A DNA stretch of 64,000 nucleotides from Martinezella tropici (lineage in GTDB: Bacteria > Pseudomonadota > Alphaproteobacteria > Rhizobiales > Rhizobiaceae): the NCBI GenBank assembly GCA_000799755.1, contig JUHI01000004.1, forward strand, positions 186,001-250,000, read 5' to 3'. Within the stretch, counting starts at the first letter, position 1; the number at the start of each line of letters is the position of its first letter. The translations under genes were made by a program, and so were the position numbers. This document shows positions 55,301 through 62,587 of the stretch, one piece after another. The notes beneath the pieces were generated by a model that was not told the origin of the DNA, made no database searches, and saw only the letters and a program-made list of their open reading frames with translations.

Positions 55301-56734
55301 ACGGTACAGGCCAACTCGACCGCGATCGGCAGCTTGAGCGGTACGGTGACCGCGCTTGGCAACACGGTGTCGGCGCAGGGGCAGTCGCTCACGTCCCTGT
55401 CGCAGACCGTCGACGGCAAAGCCAGCATCGAGAGCGTCAATCAGCTCGCCAACGATGTCGAGGCATTGGGCGGTGGCGTCGGCATAACGAGCATCGGCCA
55501 GTCGGTCGCGGCGATCCGCAACAGCCTGCTTCCGCAGTCGATGCAAGGCGTCGATCAGGACTTTGCCAACTTCCTTGACAAGATGAATGGGCAGGCGGCC
55601 GTTTCCCTTGTCGCGCAGACCCTGACATCGCAGATCACGCTGACGCAAACGAGCCTCGACATTCTATCTCAGGCCGTGACGCAGGTGCAGGCGACATTGC
55701 CGGGGCTAGCGACTTCGGCCGCCTTAACCGCGCTTACCAGCCGTGTGACGGCTGCCGAGGACTCGATCACCTCGCAATCGCAGGCGATTACGTCGATACA
55801 GGCGGCATTGCCGGGAAAAGCCGAAGCCAGCGCGCTCAATTCCCTGTCGCAGACGGTATCGCAGCAGGGGAATACCCTCTCGTCACAGGGGCAGGCCATT
55901 ACCAGCCTGCAGAACTCGATCACCGGCAAGGCCGATGCATCGGCCCTGCAGAGCCTGCAGACGACGGTCAATCAGCAGGGCGTCGATATTCAGTCGGCGG
56001 CCAGTGCCTTGACGCAGGTCACGGCGACCGCCAACGGCGCGACCGCCGATGCAAAGTTCAAGATGGAAGTGGTTGCAGGGCCGGCCGGCTATACGCAGAT
56101 CGGTGCGCAGGCCCGCTATGATAGCGGTTCCGGTTATAAGGCAGTCGGCTGGTATGCGCGGGTTCCCGCCGATCCGAACGCGCCGGCAGGCTTCTATGTG
56201 CAAGCCAGCCAGTTCGGCTTGATCGATAATGGAGCCGTGCCTTTCGCGGTCTCGGGCGGCGTCACCTACCTGGTCAACGCCAATATTCAATACGCAGATA
56301 TCGGCACGCTGCAGGTCGGGCGCAGCAACATCCGGAGCGGGTCGATTTCGCGCGTCGACTACAATGCTCTCGGTGTCGCAGGCATTGGCACTACCAACAC
56401 GCCGATTACCGGCTTGACCGCTCCCCACGGTGAAAACGTCGGCGCCTGCATCGTGCACAGCGCCTTCAGCCTTGCCGGTGACGGCGTCTACGTCAACAAC
56501 GTCCAGCAGCCGGTTCAGGTCGTTATCTCGATCTGGGACAACATCAATAACGCCTACACGGCGGTCATTGAGCACAACTTTATGGGGCGCAGCCATTTCG
56601 CCCACGAGTTCAACTTCACCCCGCCGAGCTGGATCACATCGACGACCTTTCGTTTCGATGTCCGCGTCGTGTCGGGGAGCAACGTCACCGCGAACAATCG
56701 CACCATTCGTATTCTTTCCCTCTACGGAAGATAG
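52322..56734 (+). CDS. Tail tip / host-specificity protein (J-like)
   Basis: 1470 aa. An N-terminal hydrophobic stretch (residues 1-22 and about 30-60) precedes a conserved tip domain (YLVDVLEIGCMPSFAGP, NIIRGIYYNDEWMFGG, VVDTLRGGCSGRLAENGG). That layout is shared with lambda J and GTA-type megatron proteins. The second half (about 650-1250) is dominated by coiled coils of NQLAN/TSLQ/ITSIQAAL repeats, and the C-terminus (about 1300-1470) is beta-rich and probably touches the receptor. It is the largest candidate for host range. Confidence 0.85.
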   Translation: MKLFILVLNVIGFWLMADPAHADPIITMIATAIAKGGIGAFLIKTLVSTVLTLGVSLLQKAMQKKPEQETGVKIEVRMGDDLPMSFLLGKYATAGKRKYINTWGDDGKTPNAYLVDVLEIGCMPSFAGPLGLTSVWFDDQKCGVRWDQPHPDGRGYPVVEYRDRKGNDYLWIKYLDGTQGLDPYLFAKFGADPERPWLPSMIGRGCQLVIVTARYNSDFFSGVPAGVFEPHPLPLYDVRKDSTNGGYGSHRWGDVSTYEPSTNNAVVAYNIIRGIYYNDEWMFGGQNLAPHRLPASNWIAAANECDRQIDLAAGGTENQFRAGYEVTGDDQPLDVVDTLRGGCSGRLAENGGIFKMLVGGVGSPVYSFTDNEILVTKGQSYDPFPTLSATYNAVEATYPEPAEKWAMKDAPALYNADLEAEDGNRRLPVGLKFPSTPFATQVQRLMRAMILDYRRFRTHQFYLPPEAYALEANDVVAWSSTSQGYNNKKFIVVQIDGHPDTNQLVTLKEVDPSDHDWSKNFELPTTIGWTGSISAPPQPMQGWSVQKEIIRDANGVPRRPAIRVSCTPDLDDVLQVQVTVQLKASGNIVFDSTSYPYAEPFSWLVSGDWCLPSTAYQVRGKLIPYTNRPTLFSDWIDVTTDDTRLSISELTADIIAAFAKLQDWINDELPDQILENAQAILDEVQARVDAIASEESQRVAGALEASSRYRDLVREIASIRDYAADLANASYTQKEQLRQSLTARIGDVVANFTDQITVAVSANAALALRVTTIEAGTGSLQAQITQVDRARADDYQALSDRMSLQSAGTDNQFDPAANALWTFDTTVLGWTGNGNPTVANGFLRPADHATDPYVLSPTGLGVVGNASRQIRARIRRTGAPVWEGIAWWKAASDAGWDIARQLVLSAPDFNLDGVALVTFNMAWSGTIDQIRIDLSSAQTATDYFEFDWIAIGSPSPGASRAELAAEQQARASGDSANAQAITSLQAQLATTNGTVQANSTAIGSLSGTVTALGNTVSAQGQSLTSLSQTVDGKASIESVNQLANDVEALGGGVGITSIGQSVAAIRNSLLPQSMQGVDQDFANFLDKMNGQAAVSLVAQTLTSQITLTQTSLDILSQAVTQVQATLPGLATSAALTALTSRVTAAEDSITSQSQAITSIQAALPGKAEASALNSLSQTVSQQGNTLSSQGQAITSLQNSITGKADASALQSLQTTVNQQGVDIQSAASALTQVTATANGATADAKFKMEVVAGPAGYTQIGAQARYDSGSGYKAVGWYARVPADPNAPAGFYVQASQFGLIDNGAVPFAVSGGVTYLVNANIQYADIGTLQVGRSNIRSGSISRVDYNALGVAGIGTTNTPITGLTAPHGENVGACIVHSAFSLAGDGVYVNNVQQPVQVVISIWDNINNAYTAVIEHNFMGRSHFAHEFNFTPPSWITSTTFRFDVRVVSGSNVTANNRTIRILSLYGR

Positions 56735-56742
56735 GAGAAATC

Positions 56743-56937
56743 ATGCCGAGCACGGTCCCGATCAATGATCTTGTTGCCCTGCAGGAACAGGCGGCGCTCG
56801 CCGAATACTACCGCAATCGAAGCCTCATTCAGGCGCAGGCAATATTCGATCTTCAGGAGCAGAATGCAGCCCTCACAAACGAGCTGCAAAGCCTCAAGGC
56901 GAGCCCTGCTGATCCTAACGCGCAGGAGATCGCATAA
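56743..56937 (+). CDS. Small coiled-coil phage protein
   Basis: 64 aa forming a single coiled coil (LVALQEQAALAEYYRNRSL, IFDLQEQNAALTNELQSLKA). AGGAGA lies before the ATG. Its stop overlaps the next start (TAATG). It may trim or link the tip protein to the fibre protein encoded after it. Confidence 0.7.
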   Translation: MPSTVPINDLVALQEQAALAEYYRNRSLIQAQAIFDLQEQNAALTNELQSLKASPADPNAQEIA

Positions 56938-58274
56938 TGGCGCTTCCCACCACCTTTAACGCCGGCACGGCCACGATTGCAGCCAATGACGTAGCGGTGA
57001 CCGGGCAGAACACGACCTGGTCGACTTCGGGCATTCAGGCCGGGGATCTGTTCATGGCGGCCGGCCTGACCGTGCCGATCGCAGCCGTGAACAGCAACAC
57101 CTCGCTCACGCTTGCCGATCCTTGGCCGGGTGTGGCTCGCAATACGGCAAGCTATCGCATTCAGTTCACCCCTGATGCGACCCGCGTTCTTGCCTCGACG
57201 CGCGCCGTGCTCGATGCGCTGACGAATGGCGTTCTCTATGCTATTGCCGGGTTACAGACGGCTGCTAACAAGATTGCCTATTTCACCGGCCAGGGTACGG
57301 CGGCTCTGGCGGATTTCACTGGCTTCGGGCGGTCACTGGTTGGCGCTGCGGATCAGGCTGCGGGCCGTACTGCCTTGGGGCTTGGAAGCGCGGCGGTGAT
57401 GAATACCGGCACAAGCGGCGCGGCAGTCGCAAGGCTCGACGGAGCCAATATCTGGGGACAGCAGCAGGCAATATCGACCGGTGGCTATGCTCAGCTTGTT
57501 CTAAATGCAGCAGCGGGGGCGAATGGTTCGGCGCTCATGGGTCAAAAAAATGGGTCACCGCGATGGCTCTTGTACCTTTGTAATCCTGTCGCTGAGGACA
57601 ACACCAACTCCGGCGCGAATTTCGAGCTGCATCGCTACGATGACGCAGGCAACTGGCTCGGGTCGCCATTTGCAATCTACCGTGCCACCGGCATCACGGC
57701 GATCACGACTCTCGCGTTAACCACCGCACTCTCTACGACATACGGCGGAACGGGCGGCAACACCCCGGCATCAGCCCGAACTGGTTTGGGACTTGGCACG
57801 GCTGCAGTGAAGAGCGTCGGCACGAGCGGGGCGAACGTTCCGCTGCTGAGCACGCTCAACACATGGGGCACAACGCAGATTATATCTCCGGGGTCGTGGG
57901 GAGGGCTTTGGGTTGACGTGCCAGGGGGAGTCGGCGGCCAGGTTATTGGTCAGCGCGGCGGTCTAAACCGTTGGGAAATTCGACTTCCAAACGAGTCACC
58001 TGAAACTGGCTCCAACGCTGGCGGTGATTTCCAGATTAACCGGTTTAGTGATGCAGGAGCGTTCATGGACAGCCCGCTCAGCATTACTCGTGCGTCCGGC
58101 ATAGTTTCCTTTGGTAGCGGTCCGCGTCTTCCGTCCTTCACGGTCTCAACGCTGCCATCAGCCGCCGCGAACACGCAATGCATTGTCTACGTTTCGAACG
58201 GCACTTCCAGCAAGCGATTTGCGATTTCGGACGGCACCAGTTGGCGTTTTCCGGACGGTGCAATTGTCTCCTAG
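56937..58274 (+). CDS. Tail fibre protein
   Basis: 445 aa. The N-terminal part (FNAGTATIAANDVAVTGQNT) is the attachment domain seen in many phage fibres. Later come repeats of the form LGLGSAAVMNTGTSGAAVARLDGANIWG (about 142-165) and LGLGTAAVKSVGTSGANVPLLSTLNTWG (about 280-305), the phage tail fibre repeat. Gly/Ser-rich beta regions follow. The C-terminus (about 390-445) is a small beta domain that may bind the cell surface. Confidence 0.82.
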   Translation: MALPTTFNAGTATIAANDVAVTGQNTTWSTSGIQAGDLFMAAGLTVPIAAVNSNTSLTLADPWPGVARNTASYRIQFTPDATRVLASTRAVLDALTNGVLYAIAGLQTAANKIAYFTGQGTAALADFTGFGRSLVGAADQAAGRTALGLGSAAVMNTGTSGAAVARLDGANIWGQQQAISTGGYAQLVLNAAAGANGSALMGQKNGSPRWLLYLCNPVAEDNTNSGANFELHRYDDAGNWLGSPFAIYRATGITAITTLALTTALSTTYGGTGGNTPASARTGLGLGTAAVKSVGTSGANVPLLSTLNTWGTTQIISPGSWGGLWVDVPGGVGGQVIGQRGGLNRWEIRLPNESPETGSNAGGDFQINRFSDAGAFMDSPLSITRASGIVSFGSGPRLPSFTVSTLPSAAANTQCIVYVSNGTSSKRFAISDGTSWRFPDGAIVS

Positions 58275-58297
58275 CCATCAATGAAAGGATATTTATC

Positions 58298-58798
58298 ATG
58301 GCTGACATTCAGGATGTCATCATTCCCTATGAGCTACTGGTCCGCTTTGGCCCTGACGCCGCACCGACAGGCGCTCATGTTCAGTATTTGCGTCGTGTCA
58401 CACTCGATGGCGAGATCATCAAGGATGATGTCCAGCCACCGCAACCGGTTGACCTTGCGGGCTTCCCGACCGGTGCCATCATGACGGACACGACGCGTGA
58501 TGCCCTTGCCAAGGTCACGTCGCAGGCGGCACAGATCGCCACGCTGAGCGGCCAGCTCGATATCGTGACGGCCGAGTTGACGAAAGCAAACGCCGATCTC
58601 GCGGCCGTCACCGCCGATGTGACGCAACTTCGCACGGAGCTGACGGATGCGCAGCAAGCTGCCATCGTAAATGACAGCGCCCTCAAGGGTCAGCTTTACG
58701 CTGCGAGGGATCAGCTCGGCGCAGCTAACGCCACGATCCAGCAGCTGGAAAACACCATCAAGCAAATGCAGGCTGCTCCTGCACCAAGCGCCGGCTGA
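58298..58798 (+). CDS. Fibre-associated phage protein with coiled-coil tail
   Basis: 166 aa. The first 60 residues form a small domain (DVIIPYELLVRFGPDAAPTG, YLRRVTLDGEIIKD). The rest is coiled coil (QAAQIATLSGQLDIVTAELTK, DLAAVTADVTQLRTEL, IQQLENTIKQM). The ATG at 58298 follows AAAGGA at good spacing. It lies directly after the fibre gene, the usual place for fibre-assembly or tip proteins. Function not known. Confidence 0.68.
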   Translation: MADIQDVIIPYELLVRFGPDAAPTGAHVQYLRRVTLDGEIIKDDVQPPQPVDLAGFPTGAIMTDTTRDALAKVTSQAAQIATLSGQLDIVTAELTKANADLAAVTADVTQLRTELTDAQQAAIVNDSALKGQLYAARDQLGAANATIQQLENTIKQMQAAPAPSAG

Positions 58799-58834
58799 CC
58801 GGCAACTCTTCTCCCGACAATCAGGAACATCACC

Positions 58835-59467
58835 ATGAATCACGCGAAATTCTTCGCGGCGGTGCGCATCTCGCTGTTTGACTCGCACCTGTCGACGAAC
58901 CAGGTCAACGGTATGGAGGCTATTCTCATCGAGTGGCAGGCAAAGCCGTTCGATCAACGTTGGCTGGCCTATATGCTGGCGACGGCCTACCACGAGACGG
59001 ACAAGACGATGTGCGCCATCTCGGAAAACCTCAACTATTCGGCAGCCGGTCTGCTGTCGACCTTCGGCAAGTACTTCACGGCAGCTCAAGCTGCCGCCTA
59101 TGCCCGCCAGCCGCAGCGGATCGCAAACCGGGCCTATGCGAACCGCATGGGCAATGGAAGCGAAGCCAGCGGCGACGGCTGGCGGTATCGTGGTCGCGGC
59201 CTGGTGCAGATCACCGGCCATGACAACTATCTGAAATACGGCATTGCCGATCATCCGGATCTGGCGCTCGATCCCACCAAGGCTGTCGAGATCCTGTTTG
59301 ACGGCATGATCAACGGCCGCTTCACCGGCAGGAAGCTGGCCGATTATTTCAGCGGCACGGCGACCGATTGGGTCGGTGCCCGCAAGATCATCAACGGTAC
59401 TGATCGAGCCGCCGATATCGCCGGCTACGCAAAGAAGTTCCTCGCGGCGCTTGAAGCGGCGCGTTGA
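58835..59467 (+). CDS. Endolysin, glycoside hydrolase family 19 type
   Basis: 210 aa. GH19 (chitinase-like) lysozyme: AYMLATAYHETDKTM (46-59) carries the likely catalytic Glu54. The GDGWRYRGRGLVQITGHDNYLKYG block (about 108-131) is the family signature, followed by GWVGARKIINGTDRA-like text. It degrades peptidoglycan at the end of infection. No signal peptide is seen, so a holin should release it. It is the first gene of the lysis group. Confidence 0.9.
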   Translation: MNHAKFFAAVRISLFDSHLSTNQVNGMEAILIEWQAKPFDQRWLAYMLATAYHETDKTMCAISENLNYSAAGLLSTFGKYFTAAQAAAYARQPQRIANRAYANRMGNGSEASGDGWRYRGRGLVQITGHDNYLKYGIADHPDLALDPTKAVEILFDGMINGRFTGRKLADYFSGTATDWVGARKIINGTDRAADIAGYAKKFLAALEAAR

Positions 59468-59524
59468 TGCATGCCGCCGCAAGGCGGTTCTTTCCTCTCT
59501 CCCTGACATCGAAGGATATCCCTC

Positions 59525-59845
59525 ATGCGCATCCTCCATCTCACGATGGCGGCCGGCCTCGCCCTGTCCGTCGCCTCCCTGACCGCGTGCCAGAGTTCGC
59601 AGGACGTTTCGGCGATCTGCAAGAATATCGAAAAGGATCATAAGGCCTTTGTCGCGATCGCCGAAACCGGCCTTATCAAGGGCGCGGCCGTCAGTATCGA
59701 GGCGGCCGCCTATAAGAGCACGCAGCCGATCTGCGACAATCCGACTGAAGTCACCCTCGTCGATGCGATCACGCTCGCCGCCAATGCCTACGCCGAGATC
59801 AAGGAGGCGTTGCGGCAGGCGAAAGCCGCCAAAGCGGCCGGCTAA
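59525..59845 (+). CDS. Phage lipoprotein of the lysis region
   Basis: 106 aa with a lipoprotein signal peptide ending in LTAC (Cys22). The remainder is helical with two further cysteines (Cys32 and about Cys70). Position between endolysin and holin-like genes suggests a spanin-like or lysis-related role, but the sequence is not Rz1-like (not proline-rich). Confidence 0.7.
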   Translation: MRILHLTMAAGLALSVASLTACQSSQDVSAICKNIEKDHKAFVAIAETGLIKGAAVSIEAAAYKSTQPICDNPTEVTLVDAITLAANAYAEIKEALRQAKAAKAAG

Positions 59846-59884
59846 TCCTCTCTTTCCTCTCCCTCACCAATCAGGAGCAATCCC

Positions 59885-60145
59885 ATGTTCAATACCAACC
59901 TGGTGCACAATATCCTCAACCTGATCGGCCTTGTCCTCGGCGCGCTGCTGACGGTCGATTGGTCTGGTCTCGGCATGTCCGACACGACCGCCGCCAAGGT
60001 CGCCGCCAGCGTCCTGCTTTTGTCGAACGTGATCAAGGTGACGATCAACCTGACGCGCGACGGCGCCCGAGGCATCCTGCAGCCGCAGCCGCCTGTCGCG
60101 GCCAATGATTCCAAGCCTGCCGCCGAACTGAAGGCAGCGGCATAG
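59885..60145 (+). CDS. Small membrane protein, holin candidate
   Basis: 86 aa. Two hydrophobic segments (HNILNLIGLVLGALLTV, then TAAKVAASVLLLSNVIKVTI) and a charged tail after PQPPVAANDS. Size and membrane topology fit a class II holin that lets the endolysin out. GGAGCA lies upstream. The role is inferred from topology and place. Confidence 0.7.
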   Translation: MFNTNLVHNILNLIGLVLGALLTVDWSGLGMSDTTAAKVAASVLLLSNVIKVTINLTRDGARGILQPQPPVAANDSKPAAELKAAA

Positions 60146-60219
60146 CGCGGCATTCCTCGGCATGTCCCGGCCGGCGCCGGGGCGTGCTCTTCCCACCACA
60201 TCAAGCATTCGAGGGGCGG

Positions 60220-60549
60220 ATGTCTATCAACGATTTTTTGGAAGCACTTGGCATCAAGGCGGGCGTTGCAGTTGCGGGACTTATGGGTGGCGTTCTGCGC
60301 GGTCTGTCGCGTCGGCGCTACACTGCGCGCGAGATCTTCGCCTCGCCAGTCTGCGGCGCCATCGCCGCCGCCTATCTGACGGAGCCGGCGCTCTATTACC
60401 TGAAGGCGATCAACTGGCCTCTTCCAGAGCGCGATATCGCGGCCATGAACGCGACCGCTTTCGTTGTGGGCGTCTGCGCCATGTGGCTCGCTGACGTGAT
60501 ATTTGACGAGCTGATGCGGCGGTTTCGGGGTGGCGCTGCAGGACAGTAG
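60220..60549 (+). CDS. Small membrane protein, second holin-like candidate
   Basis: 109 aa. Glycine/alanine-rich hydrophobic segments at about 10-28, 42-60 and 78-98, with an Arg-rich end (LMRRFRGG). GAGGGG precedes the ATG at 60220, which is preferred to the longer frame. Could be holin, antiholin or superinfection-related; sequence alone does not decide. Confidence 0.65.
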   Translation: MSINDFLEALGIKAGVAVAGLMGGVLRGLSRRRYTAREIFASPVCGAIAAAYLTEPALYYLKAINWPLPERDIAAMNATAFVVGVCAMWLADVIFDELMRRFRGGAAGQ

Positions 60550-60552
60550 CAA

Positions 60553-60798
60553 TCAACCCCTCATAGCATCGATATCGAAATGGAGTCGGCAGCGATCGGA
60601 ATAGACGTTGTCGACTTTTTTGCATCCTTCAGCCCTCGCGATCTTCGGTAGTATGGATGGCATGGGCTGATCCTCGATCCGCTTCAGCATCGCATCAGCA
60701 TCGTAGCGCCGCGTCATTCCGCAGTTCGGGCAAATCACGCAGATCTTGCGGCCGGCATAGTCCGAAAGATAAGCGGCCGTGTATTGGCGCTTTCTCAT
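60553..60798 (-). CDS. Small zinc-ribbon protein in the SOS-controlled unit
   Basis: 81 aa. One CxxC zinc knuckle (CVICPNCGMTRRYDADAM; Cys20, 23, 26) and two later cysteines (GCKKV, DRCRLHF). No known family. It lies 8 bp behind the S24-like gene on the same strand, so it is probably made from the same SOS-box promoter. It converges on the lysis genes. Confidence 0.65.
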   Translation of the reverse strand: MRKRQYTAAYLSDYAGRKICVICPNCGMTRRYDADAMLKRIEDQPMPSILPKIARAEGCKKVDNVYSDRCRLHFDIDAMRG

Positions 60799-60806
60799 CG
60801 CGATCG

Positions 60807-61205
60807 TCAGGCTGCTTTCGATGCGTGCTGATCCTCGACGATCTCGCCCGCCTCGAGGCTATTGATGAATTTCATTTCTGCCGCCGTCATCTTGTGGGGA
60901 ATGATCATTTTGACCAGTTCGCACCACTCCAGTTCGACATCGATCATAGGATCTCCGGTGACGGAAATCAGATCCCATCGGTTATGACGCGCGCCCCTCT
61001 TCACAAACCGCAGCATCACTCTCCCTTCACGCGTTCGCGCGATGCAGAGCTGATCCTGGTGCTGGTTACCGGGCCGCGTCTTGTTGTTGTCGATCACGGC
61101 CATCCACCCGTCACGGATCGCACCCATGGAGTATCCGCGAATTATGAGCACAATGCTCTGAGTGCTTAGCTGCGGGATCTTGGTGTAAATTGGCTGGCGG
61201 CTCAT
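60807..61205 (-). CDS. S24/LexA-type peptidase domain protein without DNA-binding domain
   Basis: 132 aa, ATG at 61205 with AGGAG nine bases before. Only the S24 fold is present: SIVLIIRGYSMGAIRDGWMA has the nucleophile Ser26, and GRVMLRFVKRG supplies Lys69. The N-terminal arm before the catalytic serine is only ~20 residues and has no Ala-Gly or Cys-Gly cleavage pair. So it is neither a normal repressor nor a standard UmuD. Driven by an SOS-box promoter, it could bind or unbalance the CI repressor dimer, like SOS-induced antirepressors (inference). The C-terminal ~35 residues are extra. Confidence 0.75.
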   Translation of the reverse strand: MSRQPIYTKIPQLSTQSIVLIIRGYSMGAIRDGWMAVIDNNKTRPGNQHQDQLCIARTREGRVMLRFVKRGARHNRWDLISVTGDPMIDVELEWCELVKMIIPHKMTAAEMKFINSLEAGEIVEDQHASKAA

Positions 61206-61234
61206 ACTCAAAAACTCCTACAGAGACGACATTT

Positions 61235-61269
61235 GTTCTATTTATGTTCTCTATAGGCGCAATGGTCAA
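61235..61269 (-). promoter_or_regulatory. SOS-regulated promoter (LexA box over the -10 region)
   Basis: Minus strand: -35 TTGACC (61264-61269), 17-bp spacer, -10 CATAAA (61241-61246). The alphaproteobacterial SOS box GTTC-N7-GTTC lies at 61235-61249 and covers the -10 box. It starts 30 bp before the ATG of the S24-like gene. All three spacings fit the consensus. Confidence 0.8.
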
Positions 61270-61286
61270 GAGGGCGGGAAATGCCG

Positions 61287-61517
61287 TCATTTGGTGAGAC
61301 ACGTCGGGCAAAAAGTATAATGACTTTGTAGAGCTTCAATTTGTCCCACGCGACTGCGAGCCGTTGATTTTGGCCGCTTCGCGAACTCCGATCTCAGGCG
61401 GCGTTCAGGTCGGCGATTTCGCCGTGTTTTCGCCAGCAGGCCCGGCGATGACATATCGCCTGTCTCTTCGTCGACCATGACCGCATAAGCGGCAACGCCA
61501 ACGTATCGGGAAGCCAT
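61287..61517 (-). CDS. Uncertain small ORF between the SOS promoter and the ATPase/TOPRIM pair
   Basis: 76 codons from the ATG at 61517 (longer openings start within the TOPRIM gene's end). Very basic (RRNRRPERRLRSEFAKRPK) with two cysteines near the end (FCPTCL). No recognised domain and no clear ribosome site. It may be non-coding spacer DNA; listed because the 61206-61546 gap is otherwise empty apart from the SOS promoter. Confidence 0.25.
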   Translation of the reverse strand: MASRYVGVAAYAVMVDEETGDMSSPGLLAKTRRNRRPERRLRSEFAKRPKSTARSRVGQIEALQSHYTFCPTCLTK

Positions 61518-61546
61518 GGAAGCCGCTTGGGCCGATTCCGTTTGCC

Positions 61547-62587
61547 TCAGGTTCGAATCTGAGGGGCTGCGATAAAATACCACCACAATCCCTCAAAGAA
61601 GGAAAGAAACAAATCAGACCAGCTTCGCTGAACGAGATGTTGTCTAAGCGTTGTGATATGCGCTCCGTCAGCCTTGATTTGCTTTATGATCTTCTCGCCA
61701 TAGCCTGGAACGGGCATGCCATCGAGTTTTCCTGCGAGGGCCAACTTCGACTTTATCCATTTGCGCTCCTCATCGGTCATCTTTTCGCCTACGCCATCCC
61801 ATCCGAGCTTCAGATCGAAAAACATATACAGAGTTTCGCGAGTTCCCTCTTCTTGTTTTTCTAGGTTCAGAAATACCTCGTTTGCTCCGCAAGCGTGGCC
61901 GCAGGGTAAGTTTAACAAGGTATTGAGCGGAATGAAGTTTTCCACCTCACGGCAGGGACTAGAATAAACGAAACTCAATTTCCAATTATTGTCTTTTACT
62001 ACTTTTTCCAAGCGATCTATTTTCTTGGTCTCAGTAGATGTTGGAGAATTCTTGTCGGAGTCTACCAGGGTTACGATAAGTTTCTTCTGGTGAACCAAAG
62101 ATTCTAAGACATTTGGCACCTCGTCGCCCCCTCCGTGCGCTAGGTCAAAACATATGCCTCCGCGCCACGTATTGAGCGCATGAACCTTCAAAACAGTCTC
62201 AAGAAACCATCCATCAGTAGCCGAATTCTCGACCAACAAAACTGATGGCTCAAGAATTCTTGATGTATTCAATTGAAAAAGCGAAAGATGAATTCTATCT
62301 TCTCCAATATTAATGTAGCTATCAAAACTATTTTCAATGATGATATACTTCTTTGATTGCCGATGAATAGCTCCGTTTTGAGTAAATTCTCCTGACAACC
62401 TCGTCAGTGTTGCCCTATCTATTGATGATAAGTCAAGTTTTATCAACTCCGAAATAAGTGGTCTCTCTATGACAAGCAAATGGTGACCTAGACGATGTGC
62501 TCGCAACAACTCCGAAGTCACCAACGGCAAACGAGCGTCATTTGCAATCGCGCTATACTTAGCATCGAATTCCCAGCGGATAATCAT
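61547..62587 (-). CDS. TOPRIM/DUF4435-like protein of a two-gene defence-type operon
   Basis: 346 aa from the ATG at 62587, which overlaps the ATPase stop (ATGA); the longer start at 62623 is less likely. Residues 1-115 form an unrecognised N-terminal domain. A TOPRIM-like domain follows: VLLVENSATDGWFLETVL has the catalytic Glu and an Asp, GGGDEVPNVLESL is the glycine turn, and VTLVDSDKNSP is the D-x-D motif. SPCREVENFIPLNTLL matches the EIENYL box of DUF4435. In PARIS systems the TOPRIM protein (AriB) is held by the ATPase and released as a nuclease when a phage trigger is sensed. The same role is likely here but not proven. The DNA is visibly AT-richer than the phage genes. Confidence 0.72.
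   Translation of the reverse strand: MIIRWEFDAKYSAIANDARLPLVTSELLRAHRLGHHLLVIERPLISELIKLDLSSIDRATLTRLSGEFTQNGAIHRQSKKYIIIENSFDSYINIGEDRIHLSLFQLNTSRILEPSVLLVENSATDGWFLETVLKVHALNTWRGGICFDLAHGGGDEVPNVLESLVHQKKLIVTLVDSDKNSPTSTETKKIDRLEKVVKDNNWKLSFVYSSPCREVENFIPLNTLLNLPCGHACGANEVFLNLEKQEEGTRETLYMFFDLKLGWDGVGEKMTDEERKWIKSKLALAGKLDGMPVPGYGEKIIKQIKADGAHITTLRQHLVQRSWSDLFLSFFEGLWWYFIAAPQIRT

Noticed and set aside
61530..61580. TTCGAAT inside an inverted repeat (CTCAG...CTGAG) that looks like a tRNA T arm and thus an attR
   Set aside because: The loop is eight bases, the standard 53-61 numbering gives mismatched pairs, there is no cloverleaf upstream, and the sequence does not match the fragment at 20213. 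It also encodes the C-terminus of the TOPRIM protein.
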